DNA of 14,773 nt from Bacillota bacterium (lineage in GTDB: Bacteria; Bacillota; Sulfobacillia; JAJZYS01; JAJYTV01), in NCBI GenBank assembly GCA_021786135.1, contig JAJYNV010000119.1, positions 1 through 14,773 on the forward strand. Direction: 5' to 3'. The position numbers were made by a program, and so were the translations under genes. Below are positions 7,616-14,568 of the stretch, piece after piece. Under the pieces are notes generated by a model. That model saw only the letters and a list, made by a program, of their open reading frames with translations. It searched no databases and was not told where the DNA came from. The stretch's first letter is position 1, and every line of letters begins with the position of its first letter.

Positions 7616-8716
7616 TCAGGATCCTGCCTTGCGCACCGCCTCGGCGAGGGCCGAAGGCGCAAGCCAGCCGTCGTGGGACCAGACCACCTTGCCCGATCGG
7701 TCGGTCAGAGCGTACCAGGGAATGTCCGCTACGCCGTAGCCGTCGGCGACGCGCCCCAGCTGATCTATGGCGAGCGGCAGACTGGCCGTTCCAGGCAGCG
7801 ACTCGAGCAGCTGCGGCAAGGCCGTGGGCGTCGGCTCCGCATCGCGTACGTCGACGAGCACCAGCGGCGTGAGGCCCTGTGCCTTCGCGATGCCCTCGTA
7901 CCGGGCCGCGAGCGGCAGCTGCTGCGCCACCGCGGGGGCCCATGCGTCAAGGAAGAGATAGAGGCGAGGGTGTCCCGGTCCGATCGCCAGCTGTCCGCCC
8001 GATGCGAGCGGCAGGCTCGCGGCGCGGTGCGGCGACACGGCCGCCACATCGCCCGTGGGCGGCGCGACGCGCACCTCACCCGGCAGGAGCGACGCCACTT
8101 CCCGCGCGAGCACATATGCCTCCTGATCGACGCCGGCATACTGCGACGCCGTCAGATAGATCCGCCGCTCACGTCCCTGGCGGTCGATGACGTAAAGCGC
8201 GGGGGTGTGGTCGATCTGGCCCTTGGTGATCTGCACGGCGATGCCGTACTTGGACCAGACCGCCTTGAGCGCATTGGGGGAGCCCGTGAGGAAGTCCCAA
8301 TTGCGCACGAGGTCGTGCTGCATGGAGTAGGCGCGGACATCCGCCACACTCGCGAACTGCGGATTGGCATCGACGCCGAGCAGTTCGACGCGCGCCGCGG
8401 CCGGGCCGAGCAGGCGAAGCGCCAGCTCCATCGACTGGGTCGTCAAGGGACAAATCGTCGTGCAGTGGTCATCGACGAACGCGAGCACGACCACCTTGCC
8501 GCGCCAGTCGGAGAGGCTCACCGTGCGCCCGAACTGGTCCTGCAGGGTAAAATCGGGCGCCGGTCTGCCGCCGAGATTTGTGCCGCGATCGACGTACGAC
8601 GCGAGATGCACCTGCGCAGGAGGCGTCGCGACGCCTGCGCGCGCGGCCGCGAACCCTACCGCCAGGGCTGCGGCGACGCAGATCCCGAGAACGCGGACGA
8701 CCACCCTCGTAGGCAT
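7616..8716 (-). CDS. SCO-family copper chaperone fused to a second, cysteine-free thioredoxin-like domain
   Basis: 366-residue exported or membrane-anchored protein; residues about 5-25 form a signal or anchor helix. Domain 1 (about 50-210) is a SCO/SenC thioredoxin fold with C85-TTI-C89-P and H170 in the DHTPALYVID strand, the three residues that bind copper in this family and serve CuA-site assembly. Domain 2 (about 245-366) again looks thioredoxin-like (LYLFLDAWAP, then GVADIPWYALTD with the cis-Pro position P333), but the CxxC site reads WAPAV and the domain has no cysteine. Start ATG 8716 is preferred over in-frame ATGs at 8767 and 8734 because GGGGGG lies 6 bases ahead and hydrophobic signal sequence follows directly. 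It is the first gene of the sco-ctaG unit. Confidence 0.82.
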   Translation of the reverse strand: MPTRVVVRVLGICVAAALAVGFAAARAGVATPPAQVHLASYVDRGTNLGGRPAPDFTLQDQFGRTVSLSDWRGKVVVLAFVDDHCTTICPLTTQSMELALRLLGPAAARVELLGVDANPQFASVADVRAYSMQHDLVRNWDFLTGSPNALKAVWSKYGIAVQITKGQIDHTPALYVIDRQGRERRIYLTASQYAGVDQEAYVLAREVASLLPGEVRVAPPTGDVAAVSPHRAASLPLASGGQLAIGPGHPRLYLFLDAWAPAVAQQLPLAARYEGIAKAQGLTPLVLVDVRDAEPTPTALPQLLESLPGTASLPLAIDQLGRVADGYGVADIPWYALTDRSGKVVWSHDGWLAPSALAEAVRKAGS

Positions 8717-8737
8717 CGAGGACCCCCCGCACATGAC

Positions 8738-8752
8738 ATCGGTATCGCCGAT
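8738..8752 (-). promoter_or_regulatory. Inverted repeat at the sco start region
   Basis: ATCGG-N5-CCGAT touches the downstream edge of the -10 box, where the transcription start should lie. A protein bound here would block initiation; whether any does is unknown. Confidence 0.3.
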
Positions 8753-8756
8753 TATA
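8751..8756 (-). promoter_or_regulatory. Promoter -10 box of sco-ctaG
   Basis: A consensus TATAAT on the minus strand, about 35 bases ahead of the sco ATG. No recognisable -35 box lies at 16-18 bases; that place is filled by the TCCAAACGGA inverted repeat. An activator-dependent promoter is therefore plausible. Confidence 0.5.
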
Positions 8757-8766
8757 ACAAAGAGCA

Positions 8767-8808
8767 TCCAAACGGACGGGTCTTTTGGACCAGTCTACTC
8801 CGTTTGGA
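8767..8808. promoter_or_regulatory. 10-bp inverted repeat with a central third half-site, upstream of sco
   Basis: TCCAAACGGA (8767-8776) and its exact complement TCCGTTTGGA (8799-8808) lie with centres 32 bases apart, about three helical turns. A third TTTTGGACC sits between them at 8783-8791. The nearest arm is 10 bases upstream of the sco -10 box. This looks like a multi-site operator. A further short inverted repeat, ACATG-ACC-CATGT, lies at 8826-8838. The rest of the gap to 8966 holds only weak stems and no convincing terminator for the upstream EAL-PAS gene. Confidence 0.5.
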
Positions 8809-8966
8809 CGCCTTTTGTTTTGACCACATGACCCATGTCGTGCCAGTCGAACGCCTGCTTCGAAGGAGCGCAAGGCGCTGTCGTGCGTGAGAGCAGGAAA
8901 ATGTCGCGGCAAATCAGCCCAGAAGCCGGGCCGGGCCTCCCCTGCCCGCCGCTCTTGTCCGCGGCG

Positions 8967-10100
8967 TCAGCTGGTTGCCTCGGCCAGTTCGCGCTCCGCC
9001 AGGACCCAGGGAGCGCGAGAGGGGGCAAATTTCTCGATCGCGCCGACCACCTTGCCCCGGTCGTCCAGCACAGGTGAGACAGACGTCGTGACCCAATGCC
9101 TGTGCCCGTCCTTGACGCGCATGGAGACGATGCCGGCGTGCGGCCTGCCGCTCCGCAGCGTCGCGACGAGCGGGCAGGCAAAGAAGCAAAGCCGGATTCC
9201 GGACGCGTCCTGGTGCTCGAGGCCGCTCAGCCAGCATGTCTTGCCGATGACCTCATCCTCGGCGCTGCCGGACAGGAGTGCAGCCTGCGCGTTCCAGTGC
9301 AGGATGCGGCGGTGGCGGTCGACGGCATAGGCCGCCTCGGTCTGCGGCATGGCGTTGCCCAGGAGCGCCTTGACTTCCTCCTCCGTCACGCCGGATTCCT
9401 CCAGGATTCGCCCCGGCAGTGGCCGCGGTTCAGGCCGGCCGAGCAGGAAGCCCTGCCCGAACGAGATGCCCATGGCCGCGAGTTCGTCGCGTTCCTGCTC
9501 GGTCTCGATACCTTCGGCGATCACTATGATGTCGAGCGCCGCGGCCATCCGCACGACGGAGAGAACGATCGCCTGGCGCCAGGCGTCCTGGGCGATGCCC
9601 GCCACCAGCTGGCGGTCGATCTTGATGACGTCCGGGCGTACGGCCAGGAGGGCGGTCTGCCCGGCGTAGCCGCTGCCGAAATCGTCGAGCGCGATGCGGT
9701 AGCCCTCTGCCCGCCAGGTCGCGATCTGTGCCTTGAGCGCCTCAGGCTCGTCGAAGAGCGGGGAGTGTTCCGAGATCTCGATGATCGTGCGGGCGGGCGA
9801 CCACGGCTCGCCGTCAGGGTTCAGGGGCATGCCGATGAAGCGCACGTCGGCATTGACGAAGAGCGTGGCATCGGGAGGCAGGCTTTGTGTCGCGCCACGC
9901 ATGGCCGAGCGGCGCATCGCGGCTTCGAGTTCCTGCTCATCATGTTCTAGGCGCGCCAGCTCAAAGAGCTCTAGCGGATTCTCCCACGGTGAGCCCTCAG
10001 GTCCGCGTGTCAGAGCCTCGAAGCCCCACAGCGCTCCTGAGCGCAGATCCAGGATCGGCTGCCACACGGTGCGGATTTCCCGGAGCGGTTCAGTCCACAC
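8967..10100 (-). CDS. EAL-PAS c-di-GMP phosphodiesterase with a three-cysteine PAS domain
   Basis: 377-residue soluble protein. Residues 5-240 form an EAL domain with all catalytic positions: E28-A-L, N83, E108, E111, D139-D140 (DDFGSGY), K160 and E196, ending GQGFLLGRP. It should linearise c-di-GMP. Residues about 250-360 form a PAS domain placed after the enzyme, with C289, C305 and C309-P spaced C-x15-C-x3-CP. This suggests metal, Fe-S or thiol sensing; the cofactor is unknown. The start is GTG 10100 with GAAGGTG about 10 bases upstream. It is the last gene of the signalling unit, 52 bases after the chemoreceptor gene, so it probably shares its transcript. No signal peptide or membrane segment. 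Confidence 0.85.
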   Translation of the reverse strand: MWTEPLREIRTVWQPILDLRSGALWGFEALTRGPEGSPWENPLELFELARLEHDEQELEAAMRRSAMRGATQSLPPDATLFVNADVRFIGMPLNPDGEPWSPARTIIEISEHSPLFDEPEALKAQIATWRAEGYRIALDDFGSGYAGQTALLAVRPDVIKIDRQLVAGIAQDAWRQAIVLSVVRMAAALDIIVIAEGIETEQERDELAAMGISFGQGFLLGRPEPRPLPGRILEESGVTEEEVKALLGNAMPQTEAAYAVDRHRRILHWNAQAALLSGSAEDEVIGKTCWLSGLEHQDASGIRLCFFACPLVATLRSGRPHAGIVSMRVKDGHRHWVTTSVSPVLDDRGKVVGAIEKFAPSRAPWVLAERELAEATS

Positions 10101-10152
10101 GACGTACGTTCACCTTCAGTTCGGATCGGATGGAGAGAATACCGGATGAATG

Positions 10153-11367
10153 CTACTTGCGCACCATTTCACCGAGAGTGGTCGTGAGATGGGCGAGCTG
10201 CATCGCGGAAGACGCCACCTCGCCCGCCGCGACGCGCACCTGCTCGCCGGACGCGGCGACGCCGTCCATCATCGCGACGAGGGCGTCCGTCACAGACTTG
10301 GCCACCGCCGCCCGCGCCGCGATGTCGCGGAAGCGCTCGCTCGGCTGCAGCAGCATGGCCACTCCGTCCTGTACCGCCTGTGCCGCATCGCTGACGGAAG
10401 CCGAGAGCGCGTCGGTGGCCTGCGCCGACTGCGCAAGCCGCTTCTGGGCATCGGAGGCCGATGACTTCGAGCGGTCGGCGAGTCGGCGCACCTCCTGCGC
10501 CACGACGGCGAAGCCGCGGCCGGCCTCGCCCGCCCGCGCGGCCTCGATGGCGGCGTTGAGCGAGAGGAGGTTCGTCTGCGCGGCGATCTCGCCGATGGCC
10601 TGGACCGCGCTGACGACGAACTGGGACTGCGCGGCCATCTCATGGGCGGCCGTCTCCACGCTGCGGATGGCCTCGAGCGCGTGCCCGCTGCCGGCCGTCA
10701 CACCTGCCACCTCGTCGGTGCCAGCCGTCGTGGCGGCCACCACCGCCTCCATCTCCGTCAGCACGCGTGAGCGTTCGCCAGCGAGGCGCTTGAGGGTGGC
10801 CGCAGACTCGGCCGCCGCAGCGCTCGTCTCTTCGGACATCGCCGAAAGACTCTCCGCCAGCTGCTGCAGGGACCCCTGCACCCCTCTGAGCTTCTGGGAC
10901 ATCTCGAGATCGTAGACGAGGATGACTAGGATCATGTCGAGCGTCAGGCGCTTGCTGACGGCCTGGCGCACACGCGCGCGCTCCGCGGCGTCCGGAATTC
11001 TCTCGTCCGCGATCGCCCAGGCGTGTTCCCAGAAAAGCCGGTAGGCACCGAGATACCAGTCGGTCGAGAGGCCGATCTGCGCATGCATCATACCGATGCG
11101 CGAGACGCGCTCGATCGCCGCATCCGTTCTCGGGTCCTGCCCCATCTGGCGTGCGTATTCGGCGAGCGTCGTGTGCAGCCGCTCGTAGTTCGAGTGCTGC
11201 CTTACCAGGCGGTCGAGCTCAGGCACCGCCTGCACACGCTCGTAGAACGGTTTCGGCACCCGCTCCGCGAGCTCTCGCCAGGGAAAGCCCGCCGCGAACC
11301 TCTGGTCCTCGTCGTGCCAGTCCACGAAATCGATGACGCGTTGAAACGCCGCCCGATCAAGCTGCAT
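10153..11367 (-). CDS. Soluble globin-coupled chemoreceptor (HemAT-like)
   Basis: 404-residue cytoplasmic sensor. Residues about 5-160 form a globin-coupled sensor domain: FYERVQAVPEL near 41, then SRIGMMHAQIGLSTDWYLGAY with probable heme-binding H95. Residues about 165-404 are a chemoreceptor signalling coiled coil whose hairpin tip EIAAQTNLLSLNAAIEAARAGE (about 260-281) is nearly family consensus, so coupling to CheA/CheW is expected. No membrane segments. HemAT proteins steer movement in response to oxygen; a similar role is inferred. ATG 11367 is preferred over ATG 11376, because GGGAGG (complement of 11377-11382) abuts the latter but lies 9 bases from the former. It sits between two c-di-GMP genes, 36 to 52 bases apart, in a likely operon. 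Confidence 0.88.
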   Translation of the reverse strand: MQLDRAAFQRVIDFVDWHDEDQRFAAGFPWRELAERVPKPFYERVQAVPELDRLVRQHSNYERLHTTLAEYARQMGQDPRTDAAIERVSRIGMMHAQIGLSTDWYLGAYRLFWEHAWAIADERIPDAAERARVRQAVSKRLTLDMILVILVYDLEMSQKLRGVQGSLQQLAESLSAMSEETSAAAAESAATLKRLAGERSRVLTEMEAVVAATTAGTDEVAGVTAGSGHALEAIRSVETAAHEMAAQSQFVVSAVQAIGEIAAQTNLLSLNAAIEAARAGEAGRGFAVVAQEVRRLADRSKSSASDAQKRLAQSAQATDALSASVSDAAQAVQDGVAMLLQPSERFRDIAARAAVAKSVTDALVAMMDGVAASGEQVRVAAGEVASSAMQLAHLTTTLGEMVRK

Positions 11368-11376
11368 GCCACACAT

Positions 11377-11382
11377 CCTCCC
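11377..11382 (-). promoter_or_regulatory. Ribosome binding site that decides the chemoreceptor start
   Basis: GGGAGG on the minus strand directly touches the ATG at 11376 but is 9 bases from the ATG at 11367, which favours the shorter protein. Confidence 0.6.
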
Positions 11383-11412
11383 GACGTCTTCAATCTCTGC
11401 CCCTGCATCCTC

Positions 11413-13479
11413 TCAGCCGGCCCGCTCACCCGGCACGGACCTTACGGCCTGCCAATCGCCCTCCTCACGCAGCTCTCCCAGAAGCCGCACCACGCCCTCG
11501 TCGAACGCGGTGCCTGCGCCGGCAAGGAGACACTGGAACGCCTCGCTCTCCGGCTCTGCCGCCTTGTAGACCCGCTCGTCCTGGAGGCCGTCGTACGTGT
11601 TGACGGCGGTGAAGATCCGGACGGCGAGCGAGATCTCCTCACCGCGCAGGCCATCGGGGTAGCCTGCGCCGTCCAGGCGCTCGTGGTGGTGGAGCGCAAA
11701 CTCCGCCGCCAGCGCAAGGAAGATGCGGACGTAGTCGGATTCCGGCCGGTGGCTGCCGTGCTCTTGCAGGCGCGTGAGATAGCGAAAACCCTCCACCGGA
11801 TGCCGGCTGACGACCCTGCGCTCGGAGTCGGTCAGGGGCCCCGGTTTGCAAAGGATCGCCGGTGTGATCGCAAGCTTGCCGACGTCATGCAGGGTCGAGG
11901 CGATGGCGTACTGCTCGGGGTTATAAGGCAGCTCCGCACGGCCATGGATCTCCTGCCAGCGCCGGACGGCCAGATGCATGTACCCGCGCGTGCGCTGGAG
12001 GTGGTTCCAGATCGTCGTGTCATGTCCCTCGAGCAGGATGGCCACAGCCTGCGCCAGCATCTCCGCCTCGCGCATGTGGTACATGGTGGCATCGTGCACC
12101 ACACCTACATAGCCGAGGCTCCTGCCCCTGACGTCGATGGGGGCCAAGGCGCACTCCGCCCACCAGATGTCGCCGTCCGGGCGCCTGTCCACAAACTCGC
12201 CCTGCCACATGCCGCTGCCTTCGAAGGCTGCCACGACATCGGCAAAAACGCGCGGGTCGGTCATCTCGCTGCCGACGATGACGCGTGGCTTCTGCCCCTT
12301 GAGCCGTGCCTCATCATAGCCGGACAGCCTGTGGTAGCCAGCCGACGCCGCGAGAATCCGCCTGGCGGGATCGGTCAGCACGATGCCGAGCGGCAGCCGG
12401 AACATGAGTTCGCGGGCAAAGTGCGTCACGCGCAGGAGCCGACCCGCTTCGCCCGATTCGTCCGTCTCCGCTCCATAGAGCTCGATGCCTGCCTTGCCCA
12501 GCGCCTTGGCCTTGAGCAGCGCGGCATCCGCCTGGAGAAGGCATGGACCTCCCTTGCCCGCGGCGATGCCGAAGCTTGCGCTCAGGCGCACCGCGACCCC
12601 CGCGACCAAAACCTCCTTCTCGCCAAGCCGCGCCTGCATGCGTTCGGCGACGGTCAAAGCGTCGTCGCTGTCGGTCGCAGGCAGCACGGCAACGAATTCG
12701 TCACCGCCGATCCGCGCCAGCACGTCCTTCGGCCGGACGCTGGCCGCAAGGCGCGACGCGGCCTCCTGCAACACGCGGTCGCCCCAGTCGTGGCCGTAGA
12801 TCTCGTTGATCGGCTTGAAGTCGTCGAGGTCGATCATGATCACGGCCCTCTCGCCGTCGCCGAACTCCGCCATCCGCTCCTCAAGCCCCCGGCGGTTCAG
12901 TAGGCCCGTCAGGTGATCGCTGTTCGACCGCCTCTGAGCCTGCAGCAAGGCGCTCCGCCGGCGGTCGATCTCATGTACGTAGGCGTAGAATGCCAGGACA
13001 CCGAGGACCGAGAGGAGGACCTGGAAGGCGACGCCCGCAGCGGTATGCACATACCCGCCCATCGCGCCCGGTCCCTCCAGCCAGATCACCGCCCATGCGA
13101 CCGGCAACGCGAGCAGGGCAGACAGCCTGAACCGCGTCAGGACCCAGATGGCGGCACCGCTTAGCAGCGCCGGCCACGCGAATTGCGGCAGGGTGATCGC
13201 GATCGCCACGCCGCCGGCGATGCCACCCTCGGCTCCGGCCAGCAGGCCAAGAAACGGAACAACGAGAGCCATTTCCTCCGTGTCGGCCACGTGGAGCACG
13301 TTGACGAGCAGAGCGAAGAGCAGGGCCGAGGACACGCCAAACACGAGCCCCTGCGCCCAGGGCCTGCCGAGACCCGGCAACCGCGCCTGCAGATAGCGCA
13401 GGAGCTCGATGAGGCCGATGGCGCCGGAGACGAACCAGAGCATGCTCAGGGCGCTACCGAGAGCCAAGGGGCCGAACAT
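11413..13479 (-). CDS. Membrane GGDEF-PAS-HD-GYP protein, dual c-di-GMP enzyme
   Basis: 688 residues. Residues 5-170 hold about five or six hydrophobic segments forming an N-terminal membrane sensor. GGDEF spans about 185-340, with intact GGDEF (258-262) and an inhibitory RPKD site (249-252) five residues before it, so a feedback-regulated cyclase is likely. A PAS domain follows (about 355-470). HD-GYP covers about 480-670: E484, H493, H531-D532, K535, H560, H598-H599-E and RLDGAGYP. One metal ligand, the Asp in the usual VADVYDAL stretch, is N627 here (AVNTYDGL), which may weaken or change metal use. Start ATG 13479 has only GGGG directly next to it, so the start is less certain. First gene of the unit with the chemoreceptor (gap 36 bases after deduced start choices) and EAL-PAS. 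Confidence 0.85.
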   Translation of the reverse strand: MFGPLALGSALSMLWFVSGAIGLIELLRYLQARLPGLGRPWAQGLVFGVSSALLFALLVNVLHVADTEEMALVVPFLGLLAGAEGGIAGGVAIAITLPQFAWPALLSGAAIWVLTRFRLSALLALPVAWAVIWLEGPGAMGGYVHTAAGVAFQVLLSVLGVLAFYAYVHEIDRRRSALLQAQRRSNSDHLTGLLNRRGLEERMAEFGDGERAVIMIDLDDFKPINEIYGHDWGDRVLQEAASRLAASVRPKDVLARIGGDEFVAVLPATDSDDALTVAERMQARLGEKEVLVAGVAVRLSASFGIAAGKGGPCLLQADAALLKAKALGKAGIELYGAETDESGEAGRLLRVTHFARELMFRLPLGIVLTDPARRILAASAGYHRLSGYDEARLKGQKPRVIVGSEMTDPRVFADVVAAFEGSGMWQGEFVDRRPDGDIWWAECALAPIDVRGRSLGYVGVVHDATMYHMREAEMLAQAVAILLEGHDTTIWNHLQRTRGYMHLAVRRWQEIHGRAELPYNPEQYAIASTLHDVGKLAITPAILCKPGPLTDSERRVVSRHPVEGFRYLTRLQEHGSHRPESDYVRIFLALAAEFALHHHERLDGAGYPDGLRGEEISLAVRIFTAVNTYDGLQDERVYKAAEPESEAFQCLLAGAGTAFDEGVVRLLGELREEGDWQAVRSVPGERAG

Positions 13480-13582
13480 CCCCAGTTCCGTCCAACATCC
13501 CTTCGTCCAAAAGTCTGCGCTGCACGCGCAAGCTTGCCAAGTGCCATGGCCAGGAGCACGACACGCGATCCGCCTGTGACGC

Positions 13583-13595
13583 TTCCTTTAAGGAA
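13583..13595. repeat. 6-1-6 inverted repeat in the cyclase leader
   Basis: TTCCTT-T-AAGGAA, an AT-rich perfect inverted repeat in otherwise GC-rich leader DNA, about 100 bases ahead of the cyclase start. The form fits a dimeric repressor site, but it resembles no operator that can be named with confidence. Confidence 0.35.
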
Positions 13596-13746
13596 AGTGC
13601 CGGGTCAACACCAAGGCTGGCGTGGCAGCCCCAGGTGCCGGCTTGCGCCTCTACCCTGCTCCTGCGTCATGCCAACTGCCTCGTCGTCTCATTGGACACC
13701 ATGATTACACAATTGGGGTCTGCGACTCCTGTCTATTCTCTGCGCC

Positions 13747-13790
13747 ATTTGGTCATAATAATTATCCAAATAGCCCTGTCCATTTGGACC
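13747..13790. promoter_or_regulatory. AT-rich promoter/operator with repeated CCATTTGG motifs
   Basis: CCATTTGGTC (from 13745) and CCATTTGGAC (from 13780) are near-identical direct repeats 35 bases apart. CCAAAT at 13766-13771 lies between them in the opposite direction, and GTCCA-TT-TGGAC (13778-13789) is itself an inverted repeat. Within this block the minus strand offers TGGACA (13782-13777), a 16-base spacer and TATTAT (13760-13755), a good promoter match. If used, the cyclase mRNA would have a leader of roughly 270 bases. Confidence 0.45.
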
Positions 13791-13808
13791 AAGACAGCCG
13801 CTTCCGCT

Positions 13809-14516
13809 TCAGCGCAGCACGATGGCCGCAGCATCGCGGTCGAAGGCGACACAGCTGAGACCTTGGCCAAGCAGGGATTCAAGCTCCCCGCGCACCCGCA
13901 GGCGTTCCTCCATCGCCCTGGAGGGCTCGGCGCGACGCAGGCTTTGGTAGTCCGAGGGCACCCGCACGCGCCTGCCCTCGAGAGCCGGCCGCTCACCGCG
14001 CTCGGCGGCGATCACCCGATCGCTCTCGAGCTGCCAGTCCGCCATGAGCCGGTCCGACGGCAATCCTTGGTTCAACTTGTCCTCCATGGGACCGTAGCAG
14101 TCTTCGAAGTACTCCCTCGCCACCGCGCCCAAAAGGTTCAAGTTAAGATGACCATTGCGCGCCTCGAGGGGATCGAACGTCCAGGTGATGCGGTGAAAGC
14201 CGTGCTCGAGGGCCCATAGGCGCTGGCGCCACTTGAGCATGCGGCCAATGCCCCGACCGCCGTATTCCGGCAACGTGGCGAGCATGTGCGAAGCGATCCA
14301 AGGCACCTGTCCCTGCAGGATGGCGGGAAAGCCATAGGCGAAGGACACGAGCCGGTCGCCATCGAAGGCACCCAGCACGTGTCCCCCCGTCTTGACCGAA
14401 ATTACCAGCTGGTTGGCTGGCGTCGCATCGTTCGAACCCCAGATCTCGAACTGCAGCCGGACGGCCTCGCCCAGTTCCTTGGGCGTGTGCAGTTCGCGCA
14501 CCTCGATCGTCGCCAA
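13809..14516 (-). CDS. GNAT-superfamily protein (predicted acetyltransferase)
   Basis: 235 residues. The N-terminal part reads like a GNAT fold: GGHVLGAFDGDRLVSFAYGFP (about 44-64) and the acetyl-CoA loop region PEYGGRGIGRMLKWRQR (about 82-99). It then carries ITWTFDPLEARNGHLNL, LGAVAREYFEDCYGPMEDKLN and a PSDRLMADWQL segment, a set typical of an uncharacterised group of predicted acetyltransferases (as I recall, COG3375). Substrate unknown. The start is TTG 14516, supported by GGAGGGA 7 bases upstream. It lies 52 bases after the DUF2231 gene on the same strand and may share its transcript. Confidence 0.72.
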   Translation of the reverse strand: MATIEVRELHTPKELGEAVRLQFEIWGSNDATPANQLVISVKTGGHVLGAFDGDRLVSFAYGFPAILQGQVPWIASHMLATLPEYGGRGIGRMLKWRQRLWALEHGFHRITWTFDPLEARNGHLNLNLLGAVAREYFEDCYGPMEDKLNQGLPSDRLMADWQLESDRVIAAERGERPALEGRRVRVPSDYQSLRRAEPSRAMEERLRVRGELESLLGQGLSCVAFDRDAAAIVLR

Positions 14517-14568
14517 CGCAAAGTCCCTCCAGTCCCGAAGAGACTTCGCCGTCCGGCACCGAATCCCC

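Larger units (their letters stand above)
13480..13808. other. 329-base gene-free control region
   Basis: No credible gene on either strand. On the minus strand it should be the leader and promoter of the GGDEF-HD-GYP gene. It holds TCCAA-type motifs at 13490-13496 and 13505-13512, a 6-1-6 inverted repeat TTCCTT-T-AAGGAA at 13583-13595, a GCAAGCTTGC palindrome at 13528-13537, ATTGGACACC at 13691-13700, and an AT-rich block at 13747-13790 with repeated TTTGG motifs. No convincing terminator for the upstream acetyltransferase gene is seen. Confidence 0.6.

Noticed and set aside
8717..8767. Longer SCO protein starting at 8767
   Set aside because: It would begin upstream of the TATAAT promoter box and place residues ahead of the export signal.
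8867..8966. A terminator after the EAL-PAS gene
   Set aside because: Stems such as AGCGC-AAG-GCGCT (8867-8879) and a 4-bp GCCC/GGGC stem are short and lack T-runs.
11023..12903. 626-codon open frame on the plus strand
   Set aside because: It lies opposite the GGDEF-HD-GYP and chemoreceptor genes, whose motifs are unmistakable; its product resembles no family.
13480..13750. A c-di-GMP (GEMM) riboswitch in the cyclase leader
   Set aside because: GGCGCAAGCC on the minus strand looks slightly like part of the motif, but the paired conserved GCAAACC-type segment is absent.
13635..14219. 194-codon plus-strand frame spanning the AT-rich control region
   Set aside because: Most of it is antisense to the GNAT gene, and it has no ribosome site or recognisable domain.
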